NCBI GenBank assembly: GCA_964552765.1
Contig: CAZKIA010000018.1
Coordinates: 1 to 13,108 of the forward strand
DNA from: JAPUDQ01 sp964552765
GTDB taxonomy: Bacteria > Patescibacteriota > Saccharimonadia > Saccharimonadales > Saccharimonadaceae
Direction of reading: 5' to 3'
Length of the DNA stretch: 13,108 nt
Shown: piece after piece, positions 1-5,186 of the stretch
Layout of the letters: each line of letters opens with the position of its first letter
Position numbering within the stretch: position 1 is the first letter of the stretch
Notes under the pieces: model-generated
What the model was told of the DNA's origin: nothing
Database searches by the model: none
The model's input: only the letters and a program-made list of their open reading frames with translations
Program-made: the position numbers and the translations under genes

Positions 1-73
1 CAAGTCCCTCCTCGCCCACCAATATGATAATTTTTGCGCCAGACAGCGTCCATAGAATGGACTTCTGCGCCAA
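1..73 (-). CDS. 5' end of a possible P-loop protein, cut by window edge
   Basis: A short open frame starts at a TTG codon (73-71) and is still open at the edge, giving 24 residues that end in IIILVGEEGL. The hydrophobic strand followed by G-E-E-G-L, with the next codon starting with G, is what the beginning of a Walker A loop (GxxGxGK) looks like. An AAAGGA Shine-Dalgarno-like stretch ends 9 nt before the TTG, and the frame begins 28 nt after the stop of the 305-aa gene upstream, so it would be the next gene of that operon. An overlapping frame with an ATG at 53 is also open but reads less like a protein. A nucleotide kinase or ATPase is an inference from one half-motif; the start is non-ATG and identity cannot be settled inside the window. 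Confidence 0.4.
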   Translation of the reverse strand, partial: MAQKSILWTLSGAKIIILVGEEGL

Positions 74-101
74 AATCTTGTGTCCTTTCTTGCTGTATTA
101 A

Positions 102-1019
102 TTATTGCGCCCCAACGAGCGCAGTCCTGCCAATATGCAGGTTATTTTTATATCCAACAGCTTCACTAAGTACTCGCGACGTAATTTCGTTGAGTTCCTG
201 GAGGAGATGCGGCGTGAGTGTGTTGCGTTGTTCTTTATCCATATATAGTGCAAGATCAAGGGCATCGGTAGATGATGGCATGAGAAGTAGTACTCTACCA
301 GCGACTAATGCGCTGCTATAACGTTCTCGGTGCTGTCCTTCGCAGGGCTTTACTTCATATGGCACGCAACTCAATATGGTTCCCCAGCTTTGGTGAACTA
401 ATCGTACATCGTGTGTCTCACTGGGATGATAAGCTCCATGATCGGCGCGGGCAGTGGCTGGGATTGCGAAAAAGCTCGGACATTTCAGACGAGTGATCGT
501 CATGAGAGTACCTAGTTCATAGCCTAATCCTCTTCTCATGCTTACGCCGCCGCTATCATTGCTATCCTTTGCTATTTCATAGCGACGAGTGTTGAGCATA
601 CCCAGTCGTACTAGTCGCTCATGTGTTTTTTCGATCGTCGCTTCCCGAACGCAACCATCGACAAAATCATGATAGAGCGAGATAAAGATACGATTCATTT
701 CAATGCGATCAGGAATCGATAGAAGTTTTGCTTCGCTCCAGTCATCATTAATATGTGCATTAATAAAGGATTCTTGAGCTTTTTGCCAAATAGTGTCGGC
801 ATCATGCAGCCGGGCGTGTCGAACGTCGCGCGGAGCATCATTCGCCATCAGACCAGCCTCTGCTGCAGCAGATCCTGCGGTATAGAGATAGGTTGAAGAG
901 TGCTCGGCAAGGCGTAATTTGTCATAAATGGAAAATAAATCGTCGGCTGCTTCGGGGCCGACGAAATCCTTGGGGATTTGATGATAACGCTCTAATTCAC
1001 TACGGTGAATAAACTTCAT
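102..1019 (-). CDS. Unrecognised 305-aa protein, possible PD-(D/E)XK fold
   Basis: I do not recognise this 305-residue protein. It has no signal peptide or membrane segment. The N-terminal half is rich in charged helices, with HDAD near 72-75. The C-terminal half contains E168 in GYELGT, D204 in HDVRLV and E222-V-K224 in VPYEVKP. A helix Glu, then Asp, then E-x-K on a hydrophobic strand is the order seen in PD-(D/E)XK nuclease-like folds. That is only an inference, because the motif is short and found in many unrelated proteins. The ATG at 1019 overlaps the stop of an 8-codon mini-ORF (ATGA). The gene lies 62 nt downstream of the ribokinase-like gene, on the same strand, with its own promoter-like sequence. 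Gene reality is well supported by length; function is unknown. Confidence 0.8.
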   Translation of the reverse strand: MKFIHRSELERYHQIPKDFVGPEAADDLFSIYDKLRLAEHSSTYLYTAGSAAAEAGLMANDAPRDVRHARLHDADTIWQKAQESFINAHINDDWSEAKLLSIPDRIEMNRIFISLYHDFVDGCVREATIEKTHERLVRLGMLNTRRYEIAKDSNDSGGVSMRRGLGYELGTLMTITRLKCPSFFAIPATARADHGAYHPSETHDVRLVHQSWGTILSCVPYEVKPCEGQHRERYSSALVAGRVLLLMPSSTDALDLALYMDKEQRNTLTPHLLQELNEITSRVLSEAVGYKNNLHIGRTALVGAQ

Positions 1020-1042
1020 TTTTGTATCATTTCCCGCGTCAT
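1016..1042 (-). CDS. 8-codon upstream mini-ORF (possible leader peptide)
   Basis: An ATG at 1042 opens MTREMIQK and stops at a TGA (1018-1016) that overlaps the ATG of the 305-aa gene as ATGA. The mini-ORF ATG sits exactly 6 nt after a TACTAT -10 box, the same geometry as the true starts of several genes here, so the expected transcript would begin on this ATG. It could be a leaderless leader peptide whose termination re-initiates translation at the main gene, which has only a weak Shine-Dalgarno (GGGAA, roughly 15 nt away). It could also be a chance ORF. Confidence 0.3.
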   Translation of the reverse strand: MTREMIQK

Positions 1043-1048
1043 TCCTAA

Positions 1049-1077
1049 ATAGTAGCGCGTCTAAAATATAAGCGCAA
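1049..1077 (-). promoter_or_regulatory. Promoter of the 305-aa gene
   Basis: TTGCGC (1077-1072), a 17-bp spacer and TACTAT (1054-1049) read on the minus strand in the gap between two same-strand genes. The predicted start site falls at about 1042, which is the ATG of the mini-ORF. The -35 box is weak (TTG only); the -10 box and spacing are good. Confidence 0.45.
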
Positions 1078-1081
1078 GAGG

Positions 1082-1870
1082 TTATAACGACGCGATACTC
1101 GTCGCGATAGCTTCGAGTGGCTTGGTCGGGCTCCAGAGTTGGTAGCAGGCGGCGTTTGTAGCGACGGAGCCGCGCCAGATCATCATAGGATCTTCGAATT
1201 CCTGGGTGATAACATCACCGCTTTTCGCAATAATCAACTGATTTTGATGATAGGTCGCGATGGTGCATGGATAGGTAATGGTAAATTTGTGTAGTGTCTC
1301 GACGAGCAGGCTTAGTTGCATGCTAAAGCCAAGCATTTTTGGATAATACACTGCTTGAAATAATTTTTGCACCTGAGCAAATGACACGACAAGCGTCGTC
1401 GAGGGTCGATTGATCATTTGCAGTGCGGCACTGCGAAGTAGATCCACAGCATCGCGCGTGATAGTGAGGGGTGTGTCGGTGGCGAGCAGCGATTCGTAGA
1501 TCATGGCTGTCTCCGAATTGCGCCCGGCATCACCGATCAGCAGCGTATGGTTGCTCCAAGCAAGACCGGCCATGACTTCTGGCAGTGCCTCGCGTGACAT
1601 GCCGCCCGATGTATTGCTCGGCACAAACACGGTATCGAGAATTGTCGTAGGAATCGCCGCTTTCAGCCCATCGGGCAAGATTACTCGTACTTGGCCAATA
1701 CCCGCTGCCACCGCTTCTTCATACGCCCCAGCGACTGCCACAAAGCCGAGCTTGTTGCCGCCGATGATTGCAAGTTTACCAGCGCGGGTTTTTTGCTCGG
1801 GCCTGTTCCACTCGATATCTGGGTAAAGCGGTGCTTCCCTGGTTTGTTTGCGCCAAAAATCATTATTCAT
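1082..1870 (-). CDS. Divergent YjeF C-terminal / ribokinase-like protein
   Basis: This 262-aa protein resembles the C-terminal ADP-dependent NAD(P)H-hydrate dehydratase (NnrD, carbohydrate-kinase fold). It has a KLAIIGG strand-turn (32-38), GAYEEAVAAG (48-57) like the family's AAL.AGAG helix, VRVILPDGL, LLIGDAGR (110-117) in place of the LLIGPGLG turn, and RDAVDLL (139-145) in place of the LDADAL segment. The family's NPG...GSGDVLAG catalytic block is not recognisable; at that place the protein reads EDPMMIWRGSVATN (226-239). NAD(P)HX repair is therefore uncertain, and a non-enzymatic or altered role is possible. The frame is open much further upstream, but I chose ATG 1870 because the longer version would read through the upstream gene in another frame and the similarity begins after it. 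It overlaps the guanylate-kinase-like gene by 8 nt, implying translational coupling. Confidence 0.6.
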   Translation of the reverse strand: MNNDFWRKQTREAPLYPDIEWNRPEQKTRAGKLAIIGGNKLGFVAVAGAYEEAVAAGIGQVRVILPDGLKAAIPTTILDTVFVPSNTSGGMSREALPEVMAGLAWSNHTLLIGDAGRNSETAMIYESLLATDTPLTITRDAVDLLRSAALQMINRPSTTLVVSFAQVQKLFQAVYYPKMLGFSMQLSLLVETLHKFTITYPCTIATYHQNQLIIAKSGDVITQEFEDPMMIWRGSVATNAACYQLWSPTKPLEAIATSIASL

Positions 1871-2603
1871 TACTTGCAACAAACTGACCTCTGGCCCAAT
1901 CGAGCATTGCGAGTGCCGTCGTGCGACCCTCGCCGCCGTACGATGTTTGGCGCATGATAGCGAGTGCATCCGAAGCGGTATCACGGTCAGGTGAGTTGAC
2001 GATCCACTGCACCAGGCTACCGTGAGTCGCATCGGTGAGCCATTCCAGACTCATAATCGCTTCCTGGAGCCGCTTGTGACGCTCTTCAGAGCCAGTTGGA
2101 AATCGTGCGTTAAACCATGTAGCCCAGTGAGTCGGATCAGCCGCCACGCCAATCACCGTCGTTCGGCGAAACGGCAATGTGCGCATGTAGGTAACCATGC
2201 TCGACAAGACTTCGAGCATATTGTTGGCAGATTTATAGCCGTTTGTGGCCGTGGCATAAAAATATCCCGTAGTTGGGTGAACTGACCATTGTACCAGCTC
2301 GCCACGCTCAATATGATCGAGCATCTGCGATATATTCTCATCGTCGTGCGGTATATAAATCATCGCACCAGGCGTATCATCAGGTCGGGCGGGACGACTG
2401 GTAATATCAACCACGCGAGTACTATCGTTGTCGCTACTGTCAATTTGCTGCATGATATACGATTTGCCACACCCAGCCGGCCCAACAAACATGACAATAT
2501 GTTTTTGTTTGATAAGTTCAGTGACGTCTTGGTTTGGTCGATATGCCAGTTGCATCACCTTTGCGGTGTCGAGACGTTGCTGTACTTGCGGACTAAGACT
2601 CAT
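1863..2603 (-). CDS. Divergent guanylate-kinase-like P-loop protein
   Basis: This 246-aa protein has a Walker A GPAGCGKS (41-48) and then ITSRPARPDDTPG (67-79), which matches the guanylate-kinase signature (S-R-x2-R-x2-D-x2-G) but has one extra residue before the conserved Tyr (Y83). GELVQWSVHPTTGYFYAT (101-118) parallels the family's GEFLEW..v.gn.YGT stretch. Canonical guanylate kinase phosphorylates GMP with ATP in about 200 residues. This protein has roughly 30 extra N-terminal residues and a C-terminal extension, and lacks the usual lid arginines in a form I can place. It could phosphorylate another nucleotide or serve as a scaffold. The stop overlaps the start of the ribokinase-like gene by 8 nt. 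The ATG lies exactly 6 nt after a TATACT box without a Shine-Dalgarno, so it is probably leaderless. It lies 19 nt behind the end of the exonuclease gene. Confidence 0.7.
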   Translation of the reverse strand: MSLSPQVQQRLDTAKVMQLAYRPNQDVTELIKQKHIVMFVGPAGCGKSYIMQQIDSSDNDSTRVVDITSRPARPDDTPGAMIYIPHDDENISQMLDHIERGELVQWSVHPTTGYFYATATNGYKSANNMLEVLSSMVTYMRTLPFRRTTVIGVAADPTHWATWFNARFPTGSEERHKRLQEAIMSLEWLTDATHGSLVQWIVNSPDRDTASDALAIMRQTSYGGEGRTTALAMLDWARGQFVASNE

Positions 2604-2609
2604 ACAGTT

Positions 2610-2615
2610 AGTATA
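2610..2615 (-). promoter_or_regulatory. -10 box placing a leaderless start
   Basis: TATACT followed by exactly 6 nt (AACTGT) and the ATG of the guanylate-kinase-like gene. No convincing -35 box is visible; the upstream sequence is the end of the exonuclease gene. Co-transcription from the exonuclease promoter is the alternative. Confidence 0.45.
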
Positions 2616-2622
2616 GCCGATA

Positions 2623-3426
2623 CTACGCGGCTGGTGCTAGTTCGATGCTGACTGGGCAGTGGTCGGAGCCCATTTGTGAGGCGTGAATTTCGGCAGACTT
2701 CACGCGGTGTCGGATACTCTCGCTGACCAGCCAATAGTCAATCCGCCAGCCGACATTACGGGCACGAGAGTTGGCAAAATGGCTCCACCACGAATAATGT
2801 CCGTTGCCGCTTGTAAAGATACGAAAGGTGTCCACAAAGCCAGCCGCTAGCCACTTGTCAAAGCCGCTTCGCTCCTCTGCCGTAAAGCCTTTTTTACCAA
2901 CATTTGGCTTTGGGTTTGCGAGGTCATCGGGCGTATGTGCGACATTCATATCGCCACAATACAGCACTGGTTTCTTGGTTTGTAATTCTGCACAATACGC
3001 GACCATAGCACTGTCCCATTGCTGGCGGAGCGGGATGCGCGTCAGGTCATCTTTGGCATTTGGCGTGTAGGCTGTTACGACATAGTAGTCGTCAAATTCT
3101 GCTGCGATCACCCGCCCCTCGTCGTTACTATGGCCATATTTGTCGGCAATCAGGCCGTAGCGCTCGGCGATTTCGCTCGGGATATCATTGGTAACAGAGA
3201 GCGGCTTTACCTTGGTAAAGATCGCTGTTCCTGAGTAACCTTTGCGCGTTCGTGATGAGTTCCAGTATTCTTCGTAGTCGCCCAGATCGATGACTGCTTG
3301 TCCCTGCTCTGCCTTAGTTTCTTGCAAGCATAGGATATCTGGCTGATACTCAGCAATAAATTTTTGAAATTCGCCTTTTTTGACGACAGCACGGATGCCA
3401 TTGACGTTCCAAGAGTATAGTTTCAT
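2623..3426 (-). CDS. xth: Exodeoxyribonuclease III / AP endonuclease
   Basis: This 267-aa protein belongs to the ExoIII/APE1 endonuclease-exonuclease-phosphatase family, which nicks DNA 5' to abasic sites and trims 3' ends in base-excision repair. All catalytic positions are visible: WNVNG (N7), LQET (E36), DEGR (102-105), AYTPNA (Y120, N123), GDMNVAH (D159, N161), the substrate-recognition stretch WRIDYWL (227-233), and GSDHCP (D255-H256). Length is normal and the sequence is closest in style to the ExoA branch. I chose the inner ATG at 3426, giving MKLYSWN, the usual family N terminus; an ATG 18 nt upstream would add six unconserved residues and lies within the promoter. TACACT lies 6 nt before this ATG, so it is probably leaderless, although AGAGG sits immediately before the codon. 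Confidence 0.95.
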   Translation of the reverse strand: MKLYSWNVNGIRAVVKKGEFQKFIAEYQPDILCLQETKAEQGQAVIDLGDYEEYWNSSRTRKGYSGTAIFTKVKPLSVTNDIPSEIAERYGLIADKYGHSNDEGRVIAAEFDDYYVVTAYTPNAKDDLTRIPLRQQWDSAMVAYCAELQTKKPVLYCGDMNVAHTPDDLANPKPNVGKKGFTAEERSGFDKWLAAGFVDTFRIFTSGNGHYSWWSHFANSRARNVGWRIDYWLVSESIRHRVKSAEIHASQMGSDHCPVSIELAPAA

Positions 3427-3432
3427 GCCTCT

Positions 3433-3438
3433 AGTGTA
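3433..3438 (-). promoter_or_regulatory. -10 box of xth
   Basis: TACACT followed by 6 nt (AGAGGC) and the xth ATG. The predicted start site coincides with the start codon. No clear -35 box is seen. It faces the divergent promoter of the small protein gene. Confidence 0.45.
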
Positions 3439-3478
3439 GCGCATTACGATCAGTACATACTACGAATCGGGCACGATA

Positions 3479-3506
3479 TTGCAAAATATTAATAATCTTA
3501 TACAAT
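3479..3506 (+). promoter_or_regulatory. Promoter of the 66-aa small protein
   Basis: TTGCAA (3479-3484), a 16-bp AT-rich spacer and TACAAT (3501-3506), overlapping an additional TATAAT (3506-3511). This leaves a 5' leader of about 27-32 nt, unlike most genes in the window. Confidence 0.5.
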
Positions 3507-3544
3507 ATAATTGTTATCGTTTCAACAATCTCGAGAGGAAAACG

Positions 3545-3745
3545 ATGGCTGAGAAGCATTCAGTCTATGGTCGCACGTACCGTGGCGAGAGGGCATCATC
3601 AGGTCGCAAGCGCGAGACAGGTACTGATCTCGACGGGGTACCGTTGCGTTACACAGCTCGCAAGGGCCCTGAGATGCCGTCCGCATTCTGGGATGACTTC
3701 AGAGCGGACCCGGAAGCCGCGATTCGCAAGTGGGCGACCGACTGA
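3545..3745 (+). CDS. 66-aa basic small protein, unrecognised
   Basis: This encodes 66 residues with many Arg and Lys in the first two thirds (for example RTYRGER, GRKRE) and an acidic, tryptophan-containing end (FWDDFRADPEAAIRKW). No membrane segment, cysteine motif or known domain is recognised. A strong Shine-Dalgarno (GAGAGG) stands 6-7 nt before ATG 3545, which is why I prefer it to the ATG 66 nt upstream inside the promoter. The gene is a monocistronic unit: AT-rich promoter, real leader with ribosome binding site, then a 14-bp perfect hairpin after the stop. That architecture differs from the leaderless neighbours and suggests high or regulated expression. Function is unknown. Confidence 0.7.
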   Translation: MAEKHSVYGRTYRGERASSGRKRETGTDLDGVPLRYTARKGPEMPSAFWDDFRADPEAAIRKWATD

Positions 3746-3753
3746 CTCTATGA

Positions 3754-3785
3754 CCGCCCACCTCTCCAGCCGGAGAGGTGGGCGG
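3754..3785 (+). terminator. Perfect 14-bp hairpin after the small protein gene
   Basis: CCGCCCACCTCTCC (3754-3767), loop AGCC, then the exact complement (3772-3785), beginning 9 nt after the stop codon. The downstream T-tract is weak (AATTTT about 7 nt further on), so it is either an imperfect intrinsic terminator or an mRNA 3'-end stabilising hairpin. It also insulates the next promoter, whose -35 begins 11 nt later. Confidence 0.7.
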
Positions 3786-3795
3786 CACGTCAATT

Positions 3796-3825
3796 TTGGC
3801 GTTGGTTACTTGTCCATGATATAAC
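3796..3825 (+). promoter_or_regulatory. Promoter of the cytidylate-kinase-like gene
   Basis: TTGGCG (3796-3801), an 18-bp spacer, and an extended -10 TGA-TATAAC (3817-3825). The predicted start site is 3832-3834, on the second of two in-frame ATGs. Confidence 0.5.
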
Positions 3826-3833
3826 TGATGGAG

Positions 3834-4658
3834 ATGTCGCGACTTATCACGATTCAGGGCTCGGCACGAGGCGGCAAGGGTACGCTTACCCGTGCATTTG
3901 CCACTCATTTGCAACAAAACTATTCGGTACAGGTGATCGATCAGGGCTTGAAATTTCGCGTGTTGGCACGACTAGCGCTCGAAGCGCAGATTGATATCGA
4001 AAACTTATCGCACCTCGAAAAATTTATCACTCGCCCGTCGACCCACCAGGAAATGCTTGCAATGTTGACCAATGCGTATACGTTGACAAAGGATCAGCTC
4101 GAGGCGGAATTTTACACCATAGCTATCAACAATGCGTCGGGAATGTGTGGCAAGATTACCGCAACGCACGATGTGGTGGTGTCGGTGCTACTCGATGAAG
4201 TGAAGGAGCTCGCACAAACCCATGATTTTATATTGATCGATGGACGAGCACTGCAAAAGTATGCTGAGCAACTCGCTAATGATGGTGTGGTAGATTATAT
4301 ACTTGCCGTCGATGTTGTCTGTAGCCCAATGACTGCCGCCAAGCGCATGATGGGCCTCGCCAGCAACGCAGCCATCGAAGACCTGACAAGTGATCAAAAA
4401 ACACAGTTGCTCTACCTCATCAATGACATAGATCGACGTAATAGCTCAGATGCCAGGCGGTCACGTGATCCATCGCTGCCGATTGCCGATGCCTATATCT
4501 TTGATGTGCTGCACGAGCGCACCAAGCGCGAGCTGCGCGATGTCGCCGCAGAAGTAGCCAAGACACGTACGGTCATGGTTGATAATTCATTTACCCGCAC
4601 CAAAGAACAACTGACAGCTCCATGTATTGAGTTGCTTGATGCGATTATTACGTCCTAG
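3834..4658 (+). CDS. Divergent cytidylate-kinase-like nucleotide kinase
   Basis: It has a P-loop GSARGGKGT near the N terminus, a central LIDGRALQK segment matching the IADGRDIG element of CMP kinases, and NDIDRRNSSDARRSRDPSLP followed by ADAYIFDV, which matches the C-terminal RD..D..R...PL..A.DA block that binds CMP. Cytidylate kinases (CMP + ATP to CDP + ADP) are about 220-230 aa. This protein is about 274 aa, with an enlarged middle region. The Walker A is unusual in having Gly-Gly-Lys. CMP phosphorylation is a reasonable inference; a related nucleotide substrate cannot be excluded. Two in-frame ATGs exist (3828, 3834). The later one is preferred because the -10 box ends at 3825, and a leaderless message would start near 3832-3834. 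The stop overlaps the smpB stop tail to tail by 4 nt (CTAG). Confidence 0.75.
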   Translation: MSRLITIQGSARGGKGTLTRAFATHLQQNYSVQVIDQGLKFRVLARLALEAQIDIENLSHLEKFITRPSTHQEMLAMLTNAYTLTKDQLEAEFYTIAINNASGMCGKITATHDVVVSVLLDEVKELAQTHDFILIDGRALQKYAEQLANDGVVDYILAVDVVCSPMTAAKRMMGLASNAAIEDLTSDQKTQLLYLINDIDRRNSSDARRSRDPSLPIADAYIFDVLHERTKRELRDVAAEVAKTRTVMVDNSFTRTKEQLTAPCIELLDAIITS

Positions 4659-5098
4659 CGTGCTTCGCGTTCTTGCTCGCGTCGCTTGATTGTTTGGCGT
4701 TTGTCCCAGCGTTTTTTACCTTTACCCATGGCAATAACGAGCTTGATTTTATGTCCTTCGGTCAAAAGCTTGGTCGGGATGATGCTCATGCCTTGTTTTT
4801 TCTCAGCGGCGAGCTGATCGATCTGCTTGCGATGCGCCAGAAGTTTGCGTGGTGACGTATCGACACTGCGACTACCGCCGCCTTTTTCGTTGATCTTTAG
4901 GCTAAAACTCGCGTTGTTGAGCCATAGCTCATCACGCAGAATCGACACATAGGCGCCCTTGAGTTGAACATGACCGTCACGAGCAGCACGAGTTTCGGGG
5001 CCAGTCAGTACCAGGCCAACCACCAGATCATCACCCAAATCATAATCATACCGCGCACGACGATTGACAATGACAGGAGCGACTGATTTCTTTTTCAT
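4655..5098 (-). CDS. smpB: SsrA-binding protein SmpB
   Basis: This 147-aa protein is the partner of tmRNA in trans-translation, which rescues stalled ribosomes. Family features are in order: NRRARYDYDL (12-21), VGLVLTGPETRAAR (27-40) corresponding to the GIVLTGTEVKSLR strand, QLKGAYVSI, the PRKLLAHRKQID segment (83-94), GMSIIPTKLL, then KLVIAMGKGKKRWDKR and a basic C-terminal tail (REQEREAR) that enters the mRNA channel. Length is normal. The central loop carries a glycine/serine-rich insertion (GGGSRS) near 73-78. It is convergent with the cytidylate-kinase-like gene, sharing CTAG for both stops, and divergent from the debranching-like gene. The start is 6 nt after an extended -10 box, so it is probably leaderless. 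No tmRNA gene is seen in this window. Confidence 0.95.
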   Translation of the reverse strand: MKKKSVAPVIVNRRARYDYDLGDDLVVGLVLTGPETRAARDGHVQLKGAYVSILRDELWLNNASFSLKINEKGGGSRSVDTSPRKLLAHRKQIDQLAAEKKQGMSIIPTKLLTEGHKIKLVIAMGKGKKRWDKRQTIKRREQEREAR

Positions 5099-5104
5099 CT
5101 CATT

Positions 5105-5132
5105 ATTGTATCAGAGGTCGACTTTGTAACAA
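5105..5132 (-). promoter_or_regulatory. Promoter of smpB
   Basis: TTGTTA (5132-5127), a 16-bp spacer, and an extended -10 TGA-TACAAT (5113-5105). Exactly 6 nt then separate it from the ATG at 5098, so the transcript is expected to begin on the start codon. Confidence 0.6.
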
Positions 5133-5162
5133 TGGCAACCTGAAGGATGTAGCCTGTCCTGA

Positions 5163-5179
5163 GGTAGCTGTGCTACCAT
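5163..5179 (+). promoter_or_regulatory. Extended -10 and overlapping inverted repeat
   Basis: TGC-TACCAT (5171-5179) precedes the debranching-like ATG by 7 nt. It is embedded in a perfect inverted repeat, GGTAGC-TGT-GCTACC (5163-5177), which could be an operator site or chance. A second, better TATAAT (5183-5188) overlaps the ATG and cannot serve this start. Confidence 0.4.
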
Positions 5180-5186
5180 AACTATA

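Noticed and set aside
48..62. Hairpin GTCCAT-AGA-ATGGAC near the left edge as a terminator.
   Set aside because: It is only 6 bp, has no suitable T-tract, and lies within the predicted edge reading frame.
1871..2032. A 54-residue N-terminal extension of the ribokinase-like protein.
   Set aside because: It lies entirely inside the guanylate-kinase-like gene in another frame and has no family similarity; ATG 1870 fits the coupled overlap.
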